Counted from the first letter of the stretch, positions 36,229-45,751 are shown. The stretch: 64,000 nt of DNA from Paraburkholderia kururiensis JCM 10599 = LMG 19447 (GCF_003986935.1 NZ_RJZE01000003.1:62001-126000), one strand, 5' to 3'. Numbers and translations: made by a program. Notes: generated by a model from the sequence alone, not told the origin.

Positions 36229-38090
36229 GCTGCCTCCCCGCCCGCGGCGGCGATGCCGTCCGCCTGTGGCTGCGCCGTACCGGCATAGATGGTGCGCACC
36301 AGCTCCGAATGCACGACTTCGTCGAAGCTGCCTTCCATCACGATGCGCCCCTGGTGCAGCACGACGATGCGCGTGGCGATCTCCGCGACGAAATCCAGGT
36401 CGTGTTCGACCAGCAGACAGCACAACCGGTACCGATGCGCCAGCGCGGCAAGCACGTTGCCGATCTGCGTGCGTTCGGTCTTGGTGAGACCCGCCGTGGG
36501 TTCGTCGAGCAACACGATGCGCGGCTCCAGCGCGAGCACCATCGCCAGTTCCAGCGCCTGTTGCTCGCCGTGCGAGAGGTCTTTCGCCACGGCCGCCAGT
36601 TTCTGGTCGAGGCCCGTGGCGCGCACCACGTCGAGCGCGTAAGGCGGCAGCGCCAGCGAGTCCGACACGCGCAGCAGCGAAGGCCGCTCGAGCAGCGTGC
36701 CCGCGATCCGCAGGCATTCGGCGACCGTCAGCGTGTCGAAGATGTTCGCGTTCTGGAATTTGCGGCCCAGGCCGAAACGCACGCAGCGGTCCGCAGGCAA
36801 GCGCCGGATGTCATGGCCGCACAGCGCGACTTCGCCTGCCGAGCGCTCCGCGCCGTCGCTCATGCAGCGCATCAGCGTGGTCTTGCCCGCACCGTTCGGC
36901 CCGATCAGCCCGACCAGCTCGCCTGCCTGTGCGCTCAGATCGATGCCCTGCAGAACCTTGAGGCTGCCGAAATGCCGCGCCACGCCCTGCATGCGCAAGG
37001 CCATGCCGGACTCGTCCCGCGTGCCGGCATCGTCGCGCACGGGCCGCTCGACCAGGGTGGGCACCCGGCGCGTGGTGGCGAAGCCGCGCAACGGACGCAT
37101 CAGCAACGGCACGAGCCCTTGCGGCAGCAGCACGATCACCGTGACGAACGCCGCACCCAGGATCAATTGCCACGCGAACGGCAGACTGCCGCTGAGATAG
37201 GACGTCACAACGTTGATCAAGAGCGCGCCGGCCACCGGCCCCCACAACGTGCCGCGCCCACCCAGCGCCACCCAGATGATCAGTTGCGTGCCGAGCACGA
37301 AGCCGGTCAGCTCGGGCGCAACGACGCCGCTGAACGAGCCGTAGCCGAAGCCTGCCATGCCCGCGACCACCGCCGTCACGATCAGCAGCACGATCTTGAC
37401 GCGCGACGTGTCGATGCCGAGATACGAGCAGCGCGATTCGTTGTCGCGAATCGCCATGAGCACCCGGCCGCCGTCGCTGCGCACGAACACCCACCCGACC
37501 GTCGCCACGATGGCGAGACCCGCGCCCGCGATCCAGTACCAGGCCTGCAGCGAGAGGTCGAAGGTCTGATAGCCCGTCAGGCCGGAACTCGAGCCGGTCC
37601 ATTGGCCGCCCGACAGCACGAGTTGCGACAGCACGATCGGCAGCACCAGCGACATGACGGTTGCGAAAAACGGCGACGCGCCCCGGTAGAACGAGAGCCA
37701 GCCGAGCAGCGCTGCCACCGTCGCGCTGGCCGCCACGGCCACCAGCAGCGCGAGCAGCACAAAGCCGGGCGAGAAGCCGCCATGCGTGAACACCACGCCG
37801 GCGGCATACGCGCCAATGCCGAAGAACGCCGACTGCCCGAACGTCAGATAACCCGTGTAGCCCCAGAGAATGTCCACCGTCACCGCGACGATCGAAAAGA
37901 AGAACGCCTGGATCAGCACATTCAGCAGATACGTGCCGAACACCAGCGGACCCGCCGCGAGCAGCACCAGCGCCACCGCGGCCAACGGCAGCGCGCGGCG
38001 CACCAGCGGCATGCCCAACCCCACCGGCCGGAGCGGACGCGGCATCGCGTCGTGGCCGGCGCGGCGCTGCGAAAGATTGCCCTTAGCCAT
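36225..38090 (-). CDS. Fused ABC transporter permease-ATPase (LivM-LivG)
   Basis: A 621-residue fusion. Residues 30-335 are a LivM-type permease with about 8-10 hydrophobic helices (GYTGYLTFGQSAFFGIGAY; EAA-like DNESRCSYLGID); residues 336-362 are a polar linker; residues 363-621 are a LivG ATPase with Walker A GPNGAGKTT (397-405), signature LSHGEQQ and Walker B IVLLDEPTAG. No stop or frameshift lies at the junction. The fusion fixes one permease to one ATPase in a 1:1 ratio. It overlaps livH by 8 bp and livF by 4 bp. Confidence 0.93.
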   Translation of the reverse strand: MAKGNLSQRRAGHDAMPRPLRPVGLGMPLVRRALPLAAVALVLLAAGPLVFGTYLLNVLIQAFFFSIVAVTVDILWGYTGYLTFGQSAFFGIGAYAAGVVFTHGGFSPGFVLLALLVAVAASATVAALLGWLSFYRGASPFFATVMSLVLPIVLSQLVLSGGQWTGSSSGLTGYQTFDLSLQAWYWIAGAGLAIVATVGWVFVRSDGGRVLMAIRDNESRCSYLGIDTSRVKIVLLIVTAVVAGMAGFGYGSFSGVVAPELTGFVLGTQLIIWVALGGRGTLWGPVAGALLINVVTSYLSGSLPFAWQLILGAAFVTVIVLLPQGLVPLLMRPLRGFATTRRVPTLVERPVRDDAGTRDESGMALRMQGVARHFGSLKVLQGIDLSAQAGELVGLIGPNGAGKTTLMRCMSDGAERSAGEVALCGHDIRRLPADRCVRFGLGRKFQNANIFDTLTVAECLRIAGTLLERPSLLRVSDSLALPPYALDVVRATGLDQKLAAVAKDLSHGEQQALELAMVLALEPRIVLLDEPTAGLTKTERTQIGNVLAALAHRYRLCCLLVEHDLDFVAEIATRIVVLHQGRIVMEGSFDEVVHSELVRTIYAGTAQPQADGIAAAGGEAA

Positions 38091-38916
38091 GCGAGAACCC
38101 CCTCGGCCGGATACGCAGCGTGAACGCCGCCAGCACGGCGATGGTCAGTCCGCCGAGCACCGGACTCACGAAGGTGCTGACGAGCACCTGGCACGCACCG
38201 AACACCAGACAGGTGAGCAGCAGGCTCGTCATCGAATAGCCGGACACCATCACGAGCATGAACGCGTTGACGAGATACGGCAGCCCCATATCGGGATCGA
38301 CGCTGGACAGCGGTGTAATCAGCATGCCCGCGAGCGAGCCGAGCGCCGCGCCAAGACTGAAGGTAATGAAGCGGATGCGGCCGGAATGAATGCCGAGGCC
38401 GCGCGCCAGATCCTCGTTCATGATGACCGCGCGCGTCTTCACGCCGAAGCGGGTGCCCGACAGCAACGCGACGAGCGCCGCGCAGAGCGCGAGCGCCACC
38501 GGCACCAGCAGCAGGCGATACGCCGAATAGTCCGTGCCCGCCACGGACACGGCCCCTTTCAGCGGCGACTCGACGAACTGCACCTCGCGCCCGAAACCCA
38601 TCACGATGAGCTGGCCGATCACGATGCCGAGCCCCCACGTCGCGAGAATCGCATCGAGCGGGCGCCTGTAAAGCGGCCGCACGATCACCCGTTCAACGAG
38701 CATGCCGGCCGCGACCCCGACGACGAGCGCAAGCGGCACGCCAAGCCAGGGGTTTAGCTTGAGTTGCGTGACGACGAAGCTCGCATATGCGCCCATCGTC
38801 AGCAGCGCGCCGTGCGCGAAATTGACGATCTTCATCACGCCGAAAATCACCATCAACCCGGCCGTCACGATGAACAGCACCGCTGCCGTGGTCAGGATAT
38901 CGAGTACCAGAACCAT
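38083..38916 (-). CDS. livH: ABC transporter permease, LivH type
   Basis: A 277-residue inner-membrane permease with about eight hydrophobic segments and family motifs GVMKIVNFAHGALLTMGAY and the loop near NEDLARGLGIHSGRIR. ATG 38916 is chosen because GGAGG lies just upstream; six further codons are open before it. It begins 66 bp after the binding protein gene. The closest known functional group is the amide/urea branch (FmdE/UrtB-like), inferred mainly from the operon. Confidence 0.92.
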   Translation of the reverse strand: MVLVLDILTTAAVLFIVTAGLMVIFGVMKIVNFAHGALLTMGAYASFVVTQLKLNPWLGVPLALVVGVAAGMLVERVIVRPLYRRPLDAILATWGLGIVIGQLIVMGFGREVQFVESPLKGAVSVAGTDYSAYRLLLVPVALALCAALVALLSGTRFGVKTRAVIMNEDLARGLGIHSGRIRFITFSLGAALGSLAGMLITPLSSVDPDMGLPYLVNAFMLVMVSGYSMTSLLLTCLVFGACQVLVSTFVSPVLGGLTIAVLAAFTLRIRPRGFSHG

Positions 38917-38982
38917 GCCTGCCTCCGCTCGCACGCGTGCGCCTGCCGTTGCAACGGCGGGCGCACGGAGCGCGTTGAATCG

Positions 38983-40152
38983 CTACTTGATGTTCGGGCA
39001 CTGCTCTTGCGGATCGACGCTCGGGAAGGTCTGCAGGATCTTCACCGACCCGTCGGGCTGAATCTGGCCGAGACGCATCGCGAGCGGCGTATGGCGGCTG
39101 CGGTTCATGCTCACCGGCCCGCGCGGTCCGTCGAACGACACGGTGCCGAGCGCCGCGATCACCTTCGAGGCGTCGGTCGAGCCCGCCTTTTCGACCGCGC
39201 TCTTGTACAGATAGAACGCCTCGTATTGCGGTTCGGACAGCTCGTTCGGCGTCTTCATGTCGTTGCCGAAGCGCTTGTGCAGCGCGGCCATGAACTTCTT
39301 GTTGCCCGGGTTATCGATACCCGTCAGGTACGAAGCCGACATGTAGATGCCCGTGGCCACATCGCCCATGCTCTTCGCCGTGCCCTCGTCGATTGCCAGG
39401 TTGCCGTACGGCAGATCCAGCCCCGAGCCCTTCAACTGCTTCGCGAGCGACACGTTCGGCGCGCCGCCCGCCGTTGCGCTGATGAGCGCATCGGGATGCG
39501 CTGCGCGGATCTTCGAGAGGATCGGCGTCCAGTCGGTGCCGTCGATGGGCAGGAACTCCTCGCCGATCACCTTGCCGCCGTGCTGCACGATGTACTTCGA
39601 GGTGAAGTCGAGCATACCGCGGCCGAAAGCGTAGTCGTTGCCCACGAGGAAGAAGTTCTTCGCGCCCTTCGTTTTCATGAAGTAGTCGACGACCGGCGCC
39701 ACCTGCTGGTCGGGCACCCAGCCGTTCACGTACATCCACGGGCTGCACGAGCGGCCTTCGTAGAACGACGTGTAGATGAACGGCTTCTTGCCGCGCGCAA
39801 CGATGGGCAGCGCCGCGTTGCGCGCCGCGCTCGTTTCCATCGAGATCACGGCGTCGACGTTCTTCTGGAACACCAGCGTGTCGTAGGCCTTTTGCGCACC
39901 GACGGCGCCGGACGCGTCGTCGGCAATATCGAGTTCGACCTTGCGCCCGAGGATGCCGCCCGCGGCATTGATCTCGTCGACGGCAAGCTGCGACGACTGC
40001 ACCACGGCAGGCGCCACCACGCTGTTCGCGCCGGACAGACCGACGGCAACGCCGATCTTGATGGGCTCGGCGGCCCACGCGCCGGCACAGACGATGGAAG
40101 CGACGGCCGCCAGAACGGCTCCGGCCGCCATGCGATGCTTAAATGGGTTCAT
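38983..40152 (-). CDS. ABC transporter substrate-binding protein, LivK/amide-urea type
   Basis: A 389-residue periplasmic binding protein with a signal peptide (about 1-27, ending AWAAEP) and the LIV/amide fold (IKIGVAVGLSGANSVV, INAAGGILGRKVEL, ISMETSAARNAALPIV). ATG 40152 has a GGAG site close upstream. It is the exported counterpart of the cytoplasmic AmiC-like sensor encoded three genes further on, and supplies substrate to the LivH/LivM-LivG/LivF importer. Short-chain amide, urea-like or nitrile-derived ligands are inferred from the enzymes in the operon. Confidence 0.9.
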   Translation of the reverse strand: MNPFKHRMAAGAVLAAVASIVCAGAWAAEPIKIGVAVGLSGANSVVAPAVVQSSQLAVDEINAAGGILGRKVELDIADDASGAVGAQKAYDTLVFQKNVDAVISMETSAARNAALPIVARGKKPFIYTSFYEGRSCSPWMYVNGWVPDQQVAPVVDYFMKTKGAKNFFLVGNDYAFGRGMLDFTSKYIVQHGGKVIGEEFLPIDGTDWTPILSKIRAAHPDALISATAGGAPNVSLAKQLKGSGLDLPYGNLAIDEGTAKSMGDVATGIYMSASYLTGIDNPGNKKFMAALHKRFGNDMKTPNELSEPQYEAFYLYKSAVEKAGSTDASKVIAALGTVSFDGPRGPVSMNRSRHTPLAMRLGQIQPDGSVKILQTFPSVDPQEQCPNIK

Positions 40153-40258
40153 GCGATCTCCTTCAGGTGTGGTCGAGGTACTGCAAAAGGGAATTGCAAA
40201 AGGCAATTGCGGAAGGGAACGGCGAAAGGAACGACGCAACGGCACGGGCATTGCCGGC

Positions 40259-41158
40259 TCAGCCCGCATCGCGCGGTGGCGAGCCGGTGCCGGCAACCAG
40301 CTCATACACGTCGGTGCGGCGGTCGCGCAGCACGTGATTGAGCGGGCCGAGCGAACGTCCGGCGCGAATGCGCTCGAGATCGATCGGCGCGTAGAGGATC
40401 GCTTCGCGGTCGTGGCTCGCGGGGCCCGCGAGCGGCAAGCCGTTGCCGCCCACGATCAGGCTCTGGCCGAGGAATGGCTGTCCGCGCTCGGTGCCGATCC
40501 GGTCCGCGCACGCAATCATCAGCCCGTTGCTGTGCGCGGCGGCCATCGCGAGGGTTGTGGCGAGGGCGGGCTCGTCGGGCCGCTGCCCCGGCATCGGCAC
40601 CCAGTTGGTCGGCACGCAGACCAGATCGACGCCCTGCGCGGACGCTAGCCGGTAGACCTCCGGAAACCAGCCGTCATAGCAGATCGCGATGGCAAGCCTC
40701 CCGAAGGGAGTGTCGAACACCGGCAAGCCGAGGTTGCCGGGCTCGAAGAAGCGCTTCTCGTCGTTCCACAGATGCAGCTTGCGATAGCGGCCGATCAGGC
40801 CGGCCGGTCCGACGAACACAGCGGAGTTGTAGAGATGCTCGCCTTCGCGCTCGGCAATCCCGGCGACGAGATAGATGCCGAGGCGCCGCGCGGCGTCGCA
40901 CCAGAGGCGCAGCGTGTCGCTCTCGTCGAAGGCTTCGGCGAGCGCCGCCGCTTCGGCGCGATCGGCAAAGACATAGCCGGTGTTGACGAGTTCGGGCAGC
41001 ACCATGAGCGACGCCCCGTGCGCGGCGGCGGTTTCCATCCGCTCGACGGTGCGCGCAACGTTGTCGCGCTTCTCGCCGACGCGAGGTTCCATCTGGATGC
41101 AAGCCACGACCGGCAGGCCGGGACGTGCATCCGGGGTGTTGCGTGAGTCGATTGCCAA
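40259..41158 (-). CDS. Carbon-nitrogen hydrolase (nitrilase superfamily)
   Basis: A 299-residue cytoplasmic hydrolase with the nitrilase-superfamily triad Glu56 (VLPELVNTGY), Lys127 (YRKLHLW) and Cys160 (AICYDGWFPEV). Such enzymes cleave nitriles or amides to acids and ammonia. I place the start at TTG 41158 because a GGAG site is 7 nt upstream and the protein then begins normally; the more distal ATG at 41230 lies inside the leader hairpins. It is the first gene of the amide operon, directly behind the leader terminator, so its expression should depend on antitermination. Confidence 0.87.
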   Translation of the reverse strand: MAIDSRNTPDARPGLPVVACIQMEPRVGEKRDNVARTVERMETAAAHGASLMVLPELVNTGYVFADRAEAAALAEAFDESDTLRLWCDAARRLGIYLVAGIAEREGEHLYNSAVFVGPAGLIGRYRKLHLWNDEKRFFEPGNLGLPVFDTPFGRLAIAICYDGWFPEVYRLASAQGVDLVCVPTNWVPMPGQRPDEPALATTLAMAAAHSNGLMIACADRIGTERGQPFLGQSLIVGGNGLPLAGPASHDREAILYAPIDLERIRAGRSLGPLNHVLRDRRTDVYELVAGTGSPPRDAG

Positions 41159-41168
41159 GTTCGTTCTC

Positions 41169-41216
41169 CAAAAGCAAAAAGCCCCCGAACTGGCGTTGAA
41201 CGCAAGTTCGGGGGCT
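41169..41216 (-). terminator. Intrinsic terminator in the leader of the amide/nitrile operon
   Basis: A perfect 12-bp inverted repeat (AGCCCCCGAACT at 41216-41205, AGTTCGGGGGCT at 41191-41180, minus strand) with a 13-nt loop is followed immediately by TTTTTGCTTTT. This is a textbook rho-independent terminator, yet it sits about 11 nt before the start codon of the first gene of the operon, only reached by transcripts coming from the promoter at 41291-41319. It must therefore work as an attenuator. Confidence 0.88.
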
Positions 41217-41281
41217 ACGTAGCCGTCCATGTGTCGCGCGGCATCGTTGCCGCGGGTTGCCGCCGCTAAGGGCCCGCAACC
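41213..41281 (-). promoter_or_regulatory. Leader hairpins, candidate ANTAR antiterminator binding site
   Basis: Three hairpins follow each other in the leader RNA (minus strand). First, 41281-41255: stem GGTTGC/GCAACC, small internal loop, inner stem GCC/GGC with six-nt loop CTTAGC. Second, 41254-41237: perfect 6-bp stem CGCGGC/GCCGCG with hexaloop AACGAT, which has the A1 and G4 bases required in ANTAR targets. Third, 41224-41213: palindrome GGCTACGTAGCC, which uses the first four bases of the terminator stem and would compete with it. This matches the ANTAR model of tandem hexaloop hairpins whose binding blocks a terminator; only the second loop is canonical. Confidence 0.62.
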
Positions 41282-41290
41282 AGTGATGCG

Positions 41291-41319
41291 AATTTAGGAA
41301 GCCAGTTTTCTGCTGTCAA
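41291..41319 (-). promoter_or_regulatory. Sigma-70 promoter of the amide/nitrile operon
   Basis: On the minus strand TTGACA (41319-41314) and TAAATT (41296-41291) are separated by exactly 17 bp, a near-consensus sigma-70 promoter. Predicted transcription start is near 41284, giving a leader of about 125 nt that begins with the hairpins described above. The strength of the promoter fits control at the level of termination rather than initiation. Confidence 0.75.
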
Positions 41320-41450
41320 CCTATTTTCAAAATACCGGGAAAAACACGAAGCAACCCGGCACCGAATCCCCGCGCCGGATTCGCCCCGCCAGACCGATCA
41401 GCTGCGATGCGTGCCCTGAACGACGCGATCCTTCTGGCCTGCCCGGCGGC

Positions 41451-43052
41451 TCAGGCAAACCCGACGGGGGCGTGCTCGCGCTGCGCGCCGTCGGCCAGCC
41501 TGAATATCGCCACGACCTGCTTCAGGCCGGCTGCCTGTTCCCTGAGCGACTGCGCAGCGGCAGCGGCCTGCTCGACGAGGGCCGCGTTCTGTTGCGTGAC
41601 CGTGTCCATTTCGTTGACGGCCAGATTGACCTGTTCGATGCCTCGCGCCTGTTCCTCGGATGCGCTCGCAATCTCGCTGACAATGTCCGAGACCCGCTTG
41701 ATCGCCTCCTTGACCTGCCCGATGGTCTCGCCCACGTCTTCCGCCTGCTTTTCGCCGGCCTGAATCATCGCGACCGAGGTGCCGATCAGTTCCTTGATCT
41801 CCCTCGCCGCATTGGCCGACCGTTGGGCGAGGCTGCGTACCTCGCTTGCCACCACGGCGAATCCACGGCCCTGCTCGCCTGCGCGCGCCGCTTCGACAGC
41901 CGCATTCAAGGCCAGAATGTTGGTCTGGAATGCGATGCCTTCAATCACGCCGGTGATCTCGGAAATCTTGCTGGAGCTGCCGCTGATACGGGAAATCGTT
42001 CGAACCATGCCGAGCACCGCATCGTTGCCGGCGTTGGCCACCTCTGAAGCGCTCGCGGCCAGCACGTTGGCCTGCCGGGCGTTGTCCGTGTTCTGCCTCA
42101 CGGTCTCGGTCAACTGCGTCATGCTCGCCGCCGTTTCCTCCAGCGAACTGGCCTGTTCCTCCGTGCGCGAAGACAGATCGTCGTTGCCGGCGGCTATCTC
42201 GTCGGACGCCGTTGCGATATTGTCGGTGCTGGTTCTGACCTGGGCCACGATGCGCGACAGACTCCGGTTCATGGTTTCCAGACTTCGCATCAGACGGCCC
42301 GTCTCGTCCGTGGACGCCACTTCCATGCGCGCCGTCAGATCGCCCTGAGCCACGCATGTCGCAAGCGACACGGCGCGTTGCAGCGGACGCGAAACAGCGC
42401 GTGCAAGCCAGGTTCCCGCGAAGATGGCCGCCATCAGGGCAAGCGCCGACGTCACGAATATCGTCACGTACATTTTCGTACGCAGCGATTCGAGTTCCCC
42501 CTGACGCGTCTTCATCAGCGCCCGCTCATAAGCATCCAGCCTGTCGATAGACGCGATCAGTTTCTCCGTGCCCAGGTAAGCGCCGAATCCTTCTGTCATG
42601 TCCGAAAGATCGCTTACGTTGGTCGCGAACTCATCCACCTTCTTTCGCATGGCCACAAGGGGATTGACGACGGTCTGCAACCACGCGTCGTATTGTTCCT
42701 GGCACGCCGCAGCAAGCGTCGCACCCTGCGCCGAGCCGTCTATGGCGCGCAGCGCAGCGAGCCTCGTGCCGAAATCGCCGCCGTGCTTGACGATCCATTC
42801 CCGGTGCCCCGCTTTACCGTTCAGGTTGTTCGCCAGAACGGCCCATACGATGTTCAGGTAATCCGCAGTGCCATCCTTGAGCAGGAGAAGAATCGCCTCT
42901 GATTTCGCGATCTCCTTTTGCCTGAGGTCGATCGACCGGATACTGGAAATGCAGACCAGCGCGCTGATACCAAACATCAGGACGATGCTCGCAAACGCGA
43001 CACCAATCTTTCCGGCAATGGGGAGGTTCTTGATTGTTCTCATGATGGTCAT
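41451..43052 (-). CDS. Methyl-accepting chemotaxis protein
   Basis: A 533-residue chemoreceptor with a first membrane helix near 12-35, a periplasmic four-helix-bundle sensor, a second membrane helix near 190-215, a HAMP domain ([14 protein letters not shown]) and a full signalling domain with the conserved tip [20 protein letters not shown]. No CheR tether is present at the C-terminus (ends HAPVGFA), unlike the receptor at 18024-19790. ATG 43052 or 43043 are both possible. It lies between two catabolic operons; which of their substrates it senses, if any, is not visible. Confidence 0.92.
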   Translation of the reverse strand: MTIMRTIKNLPIAGKIGVAFASIVLMFGISALVCISSIRSIDLRQKEIAKSEAILLLLKDGTADYLNIVWAVLANNLNGKAGHREWIVKHGGDFGTRLAALRAIDGSAQGATLAAACQEQYDAWLQTVVNPLVAMRKKVDEFATNVSDLSDMTEGFGAYLGTEKLIASIDRLDAYERALMKTRQGELESLRTKMYVTIFVTSALALMAAIFAGTWLARAVSRPLQRAVSLATCVAQGDLTARMEVASTDETGRLMRSLETMNRSLSRIVAQVRTSTDNIATASDEIAAGNDDLSSRTEEQASSLEETAASMTQLTETVRQNTDNARQANVLAASASEVANAGNDAVLGMVRTISRISGSSSKISEITGVIEGIAFQTNILALNAAVEAARAGEQGRGFAVVASEVRSLAQRSANAAREIKELIGTSVAMIQAGEKQAEDVGETIGQVKEAIKRVSDIVSEIASASEEQARGIEQVNLAVNEMDTVTQQNAALVEQAAAAAQSLREQAAGLKQVVAIFRLADGAQREHAPVGFA

Positions 43053-43123
43053 CGTAAAGACGCGCCATACAGCCCCACGGAAGACCGTATAGCGGCGTGC
43101 AGAAAGCGGCAGCGCGGCGCGCC

Positions 43124-43852
43124 CTACACCGCACCGCGCACGTGTTCCCCGGCCTGGGCCCGTTCGTGGGCCTGCTGCAAAAGCCGCCCGGCAATCGCGG
43201 CGACGCGCGCCACGTGCGCCGTTGCCGCATCGCGGGCGCGTATCGCGTCGCGGCAACGAATTGCGTCGAGTATCTGGTTCATCTCTTCCACGGCTTGACG
43301 GCCGCGGTCGTCAGAGGCAATGGTCATCGCGCGCAAACGGTTGACGCGCGCATTCAAGGTCTGGGCAATTTCCCAGGCGACCTTCTTGCCGCCGCCCTCG
43401 AACATCTGCTCGTAGAAACGCGTCGTGAGTTCGCGGACCGCCGCATGCTCGTGCGCCTCGAATGCCCGCTGGATGTCTGCGATGCAGGCGGCCAGACGCG
43501 ACACCACGCCGTCGTCCGCGGACCGTGCGCACGCCATCGCCGCGTCGCCCTCCAGCAGTGCGCGGATCTCGTAGATCTGGGCGGCTGTTTGCGCATCGAG
43601 CACCGCGACGATCGGCCCCTGGTTCGGAATCGAGTCCACGAGCCCTTCCGCCTCCAGGTGCCGCAACACCTCTCGCACCACGGTCCGGCTCACGCCCAGT
43701 TCCTCGCACAACGTGCGCTCGACAAGCCGCTCGCCTGGCGCGAAATGCGCATCGAGAATCGCCGTGCGCATCTTGTCCAGCGCGAGCTCACGCAACGTTG
43801 TCGTATTGCGTTCGACCTTCAGCGAGACAAGCGTGCCGCTCATCGTCGTCAT
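43124..43852 (-). CDS. GntR family regulator, FCD subfamily
   Basis: A 242-residue repressor: winged helix at about 15-80 ([34 protein letters not shown]) and an all-helical FCD ligand domain at about 90-225. Its ATG overlaps the stop of the PotA-type gene (ATGA), so it is the last gene of the transporter/oxidation operon. It is closely similar to the GntR protein at 53568-54254 at the other end of the same cluster, especially in the recognition helix, so both may bind the same operators. Confidence 0.9.
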   Translation of the reverse strand: MTTMSGTLVSLKVERNTTTLRELALDKMRTAILDAHFAPGERLVERTLCEELGVSRTVVREVLRHLEAEGLVDSIPNQGPIVAVLDAQTAAQIYEIRALLEGDAAMACARSADDGVVSRLAACIADIQRAFEAHEHAAVRELTTRFYEQMFEGGGKKVAWEIAQTLNARVNRLRAMTIASDDRGRQAVEEMNQILDAIRCRDAIRARDAATAHVARVAAIAGRLLQQAHERAQAGEHVRGAV

Positions 43853-44940
43853 GCCTGCGCAAAGAGGCGCACGTCGCGCGCATCCCAATCGACCAGCGCT
43901 TCGGTCCCGATCACGAGGCCGCTGTCGTGGCGATGGGCCGCCGGCATGCGAATGGAAATCTCCTGCTGCCAGGGCGTCGCGACCGCGTAATGCATGGCGT
44001 CGCCCAGATAGGTGATGTCGCGCACCGTGACGGGCAGCCCCGCCGTGCCATGGGCTTCCTGCAGCGCGCGAATGCGCATCTGCTCCGGCCGGATCATCAG
44101 CGTGCCGTCGTCCCCGGCCGCCAGCACCGAAGCGAGGTGCGCAGCCGTCACCGCATGGCCATTCGGAAACACGCCGTTCATGCCGCGTTCGTTGTTGGAC
44201 ATCACGCGCACCGGCAGGAAATTCGAGTTGCCGATGAAGCTCGCAACGAAGCGCGAAGCAGGGTTCGCATAGAGCTCTTCGCCTGTACCGACCTGCTCGA
44301 TGCGCCCTTTGTTGAACACTGCAATGCGATCCGACAGACGCAACGCCTCTTCCTGGTCGTGCGTCACGTAGAGAATCGTGACGCCGGTCTCCTGATGGAT
44401 GCGGCGCAGTTCGAGCTGAATTTCCTCGCGCAGCTTCTTGTCGAGCGCCGAAAGCGGCTCGTCCATCAGCAGCACGGGCGGGTCGTAGGCCAGCGCGCGC
44501 GCAATCGCGACGCGCTGCTGCTGGCCGCCCGAGAGTTGCGCCGGCATGCGGTCGCGGCAGTCGGAAAGATGCACGAGCTTGAGCATCTGCTCGACCTTCG
44601 CCTGCACCTCGCGGTCGGAACGGCGGCGCACGCGCAGCGGAAACGCCACGTTCTCGCCCACCGTGAGATGCGGAAACAGCGTGTAGCGCTGGAACACCAT
44701 GCCGATGTTGCGCTTGTTCGGCGCCACCGAAAGCAGCGGCTTGCCGTCGAGCAGCACGCGTCCCTCGCTCGGCTCCTGAAAGCCCGCCACGATGTACAGC
44801 GTCGTGCTCTTGCCCGAACCCGACGGCCCGAGGAACGTCATGAATTCGCCCTTGCGAACGTCCAGTGACACATGGTCGATGGCGACGACGTCGTCGTACG
44901 TTTTACGCAAGCGCTGGATTTGCAGGAATGCGGCAGTCAT
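43849..44940 (-). CDS. ABC transporter ATPase, PotA/spermidine-putrescine type
   Basis: A 363-residue ATPase with Walker A GPSGSGKST, Q-loop MVFQRYTLFPHL, signature LSGGQQQRV, Walker B VLLMDEPLSALD, H-loop VTHDQEEA, and a C-terminal TOBE regulatory domain (about 280-360). The ribosome-binding site AAGGAGG is exceptionally good. With the two permeases and PotD-type protein it forms a complete importer of the polyamine/opine class; the real substrate is probably the nitrogen compound processed by the enzymes further upstream. Confidence 0.92.
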   Translation of the reverse strand: MTAAFLQIQRLRKTYDDVVAIDHVSLDVRKGEFMTFLGPSGSGKSTTLYIVAGFQEPSEGRVLLDGKPLLSVAPNKRNIGMVFQRYTLFPHLTVGENVAFPLRVRRRSDREVQAKVEQMLKLVHLSDCRDRMPAQLSGGQQQRVAIARALAYDPPVLLMDEPLSALDKKLREEIQLELRRIHQETGVTILYVTHDQEEALRLSDRIAVFNKGRIEQVGTGEELYANPASRFVASFIGNSNFLPVRVMSNNERGMNGVFPNGHAVTAAHLASVLAAGDDGTLMIRPEQMRIRALQEAHGTAGLPVTVRDITYLGDAMHYAVATPWQQEISIRMPAAHRHDSGLVIGTEALVDWDARDVRLFAQA

Positions 44941-44955
44941 GGCTCATGCACCTCC

Positions 44956-45750
44956 TTATCGGGCGCGGCGCAATACTGCGCCCGCCAACATCAATACGGT
45001 CGTCAAGCCGACGAGCAACGAAGACGCTGCCGCGACGACAGGCGTCAAATCTTGCCGCAGCGTGGTCCAGATTCGCACCGGCAGCGTCTGCAACGTGGGG
45101 CTCGCCATGAAGATCGAGATGACCACTTCGTCCCACGACGCGAGGAACGAGAAGATCGCGGCAGCAAAAAGCCCGAGCCTGATGGCGGGCAGCGTCACGC
45201 GCAGCTTCACTTCGAGCGGCGACGCGCCGCAAATCAGCGCGGCGTCTTCCAGCGCGGTGTCGAAGCTCACGAGCGAATTGCTGATGGAAATGATCGAGAA
45301 CGGCAACGCGATGATGAGATGGCCGATCACGAAGCCCACCATCGTGCCGTTCAGGCCGATACGCAGCGTGAACGCATACAGCGCGACAGCCAGCACGACG
45401 ACGGGCAGCACCATCGGCGTGAGGAAAAACGCCTGTACGGCGCCGCGCCCGCGAAACTTGCCGCGCACGAGAGCGAGCGAAGCAAGAAAACCGATCACGA
45501 CGGAAAGCACCGTCACGATTGCCGCAAGCTGCGCGCTCGTCAGCAGCGAGTTGAGCCAGCCGGCGTCGGTGAAGAGCTGCCGATACCATTGCAGCGTCCA
45601 GCCAGGCGGCGGAAAGATCAGCCATTGCGAATCGCCGAACGACAACGCGACGATAAACACAATAGGCAGCAGCAGGAACACGGCGACGGCAGCGCCCACC
45701 GCCAGCAGCAGCCAGCGCACTGCGCCGAGGCGATCGAAGTCGAGCAACAT
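44956..45750 (-). CDS. ABC transporter permease, PotC type
   Basis: A 264-residue inner-membrane permease with six predicted helices and an EAA loop around DTALEDAALICGASPLEVK. ATG 45750 follows the stop of the PotB-type gene by one base, so they are translationally coupled; a GTG-like longer frame is less likely. It is the second permease half of the transporter. Confidence 0.92.
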   Translation of the reverse strand: MLLDFDRLGAVRWLLLAVGAAVAVFLLLPIVFIVALSFGDSQWLIFPPPGWTLQWYRQLFTDAGWLNSLLTSAQLAAIVTVLSVVIGFLASLALVRGKFRGRGAVQAFFLTPMVLPVVVLAVALYAFTLRIGLNGTMVGFVIGHLIIALPFSIISISNSLVSFDTALEDAALICGASPLEVKLRVTLPAIRLGLFAAAIFSFLASWDEVVISIFMASPTLQTLPVRIWTTLRQDLTPVVAAASSLLVGLTTVLMLAGAVLRRAR

Positions 45751-45751
45751 G

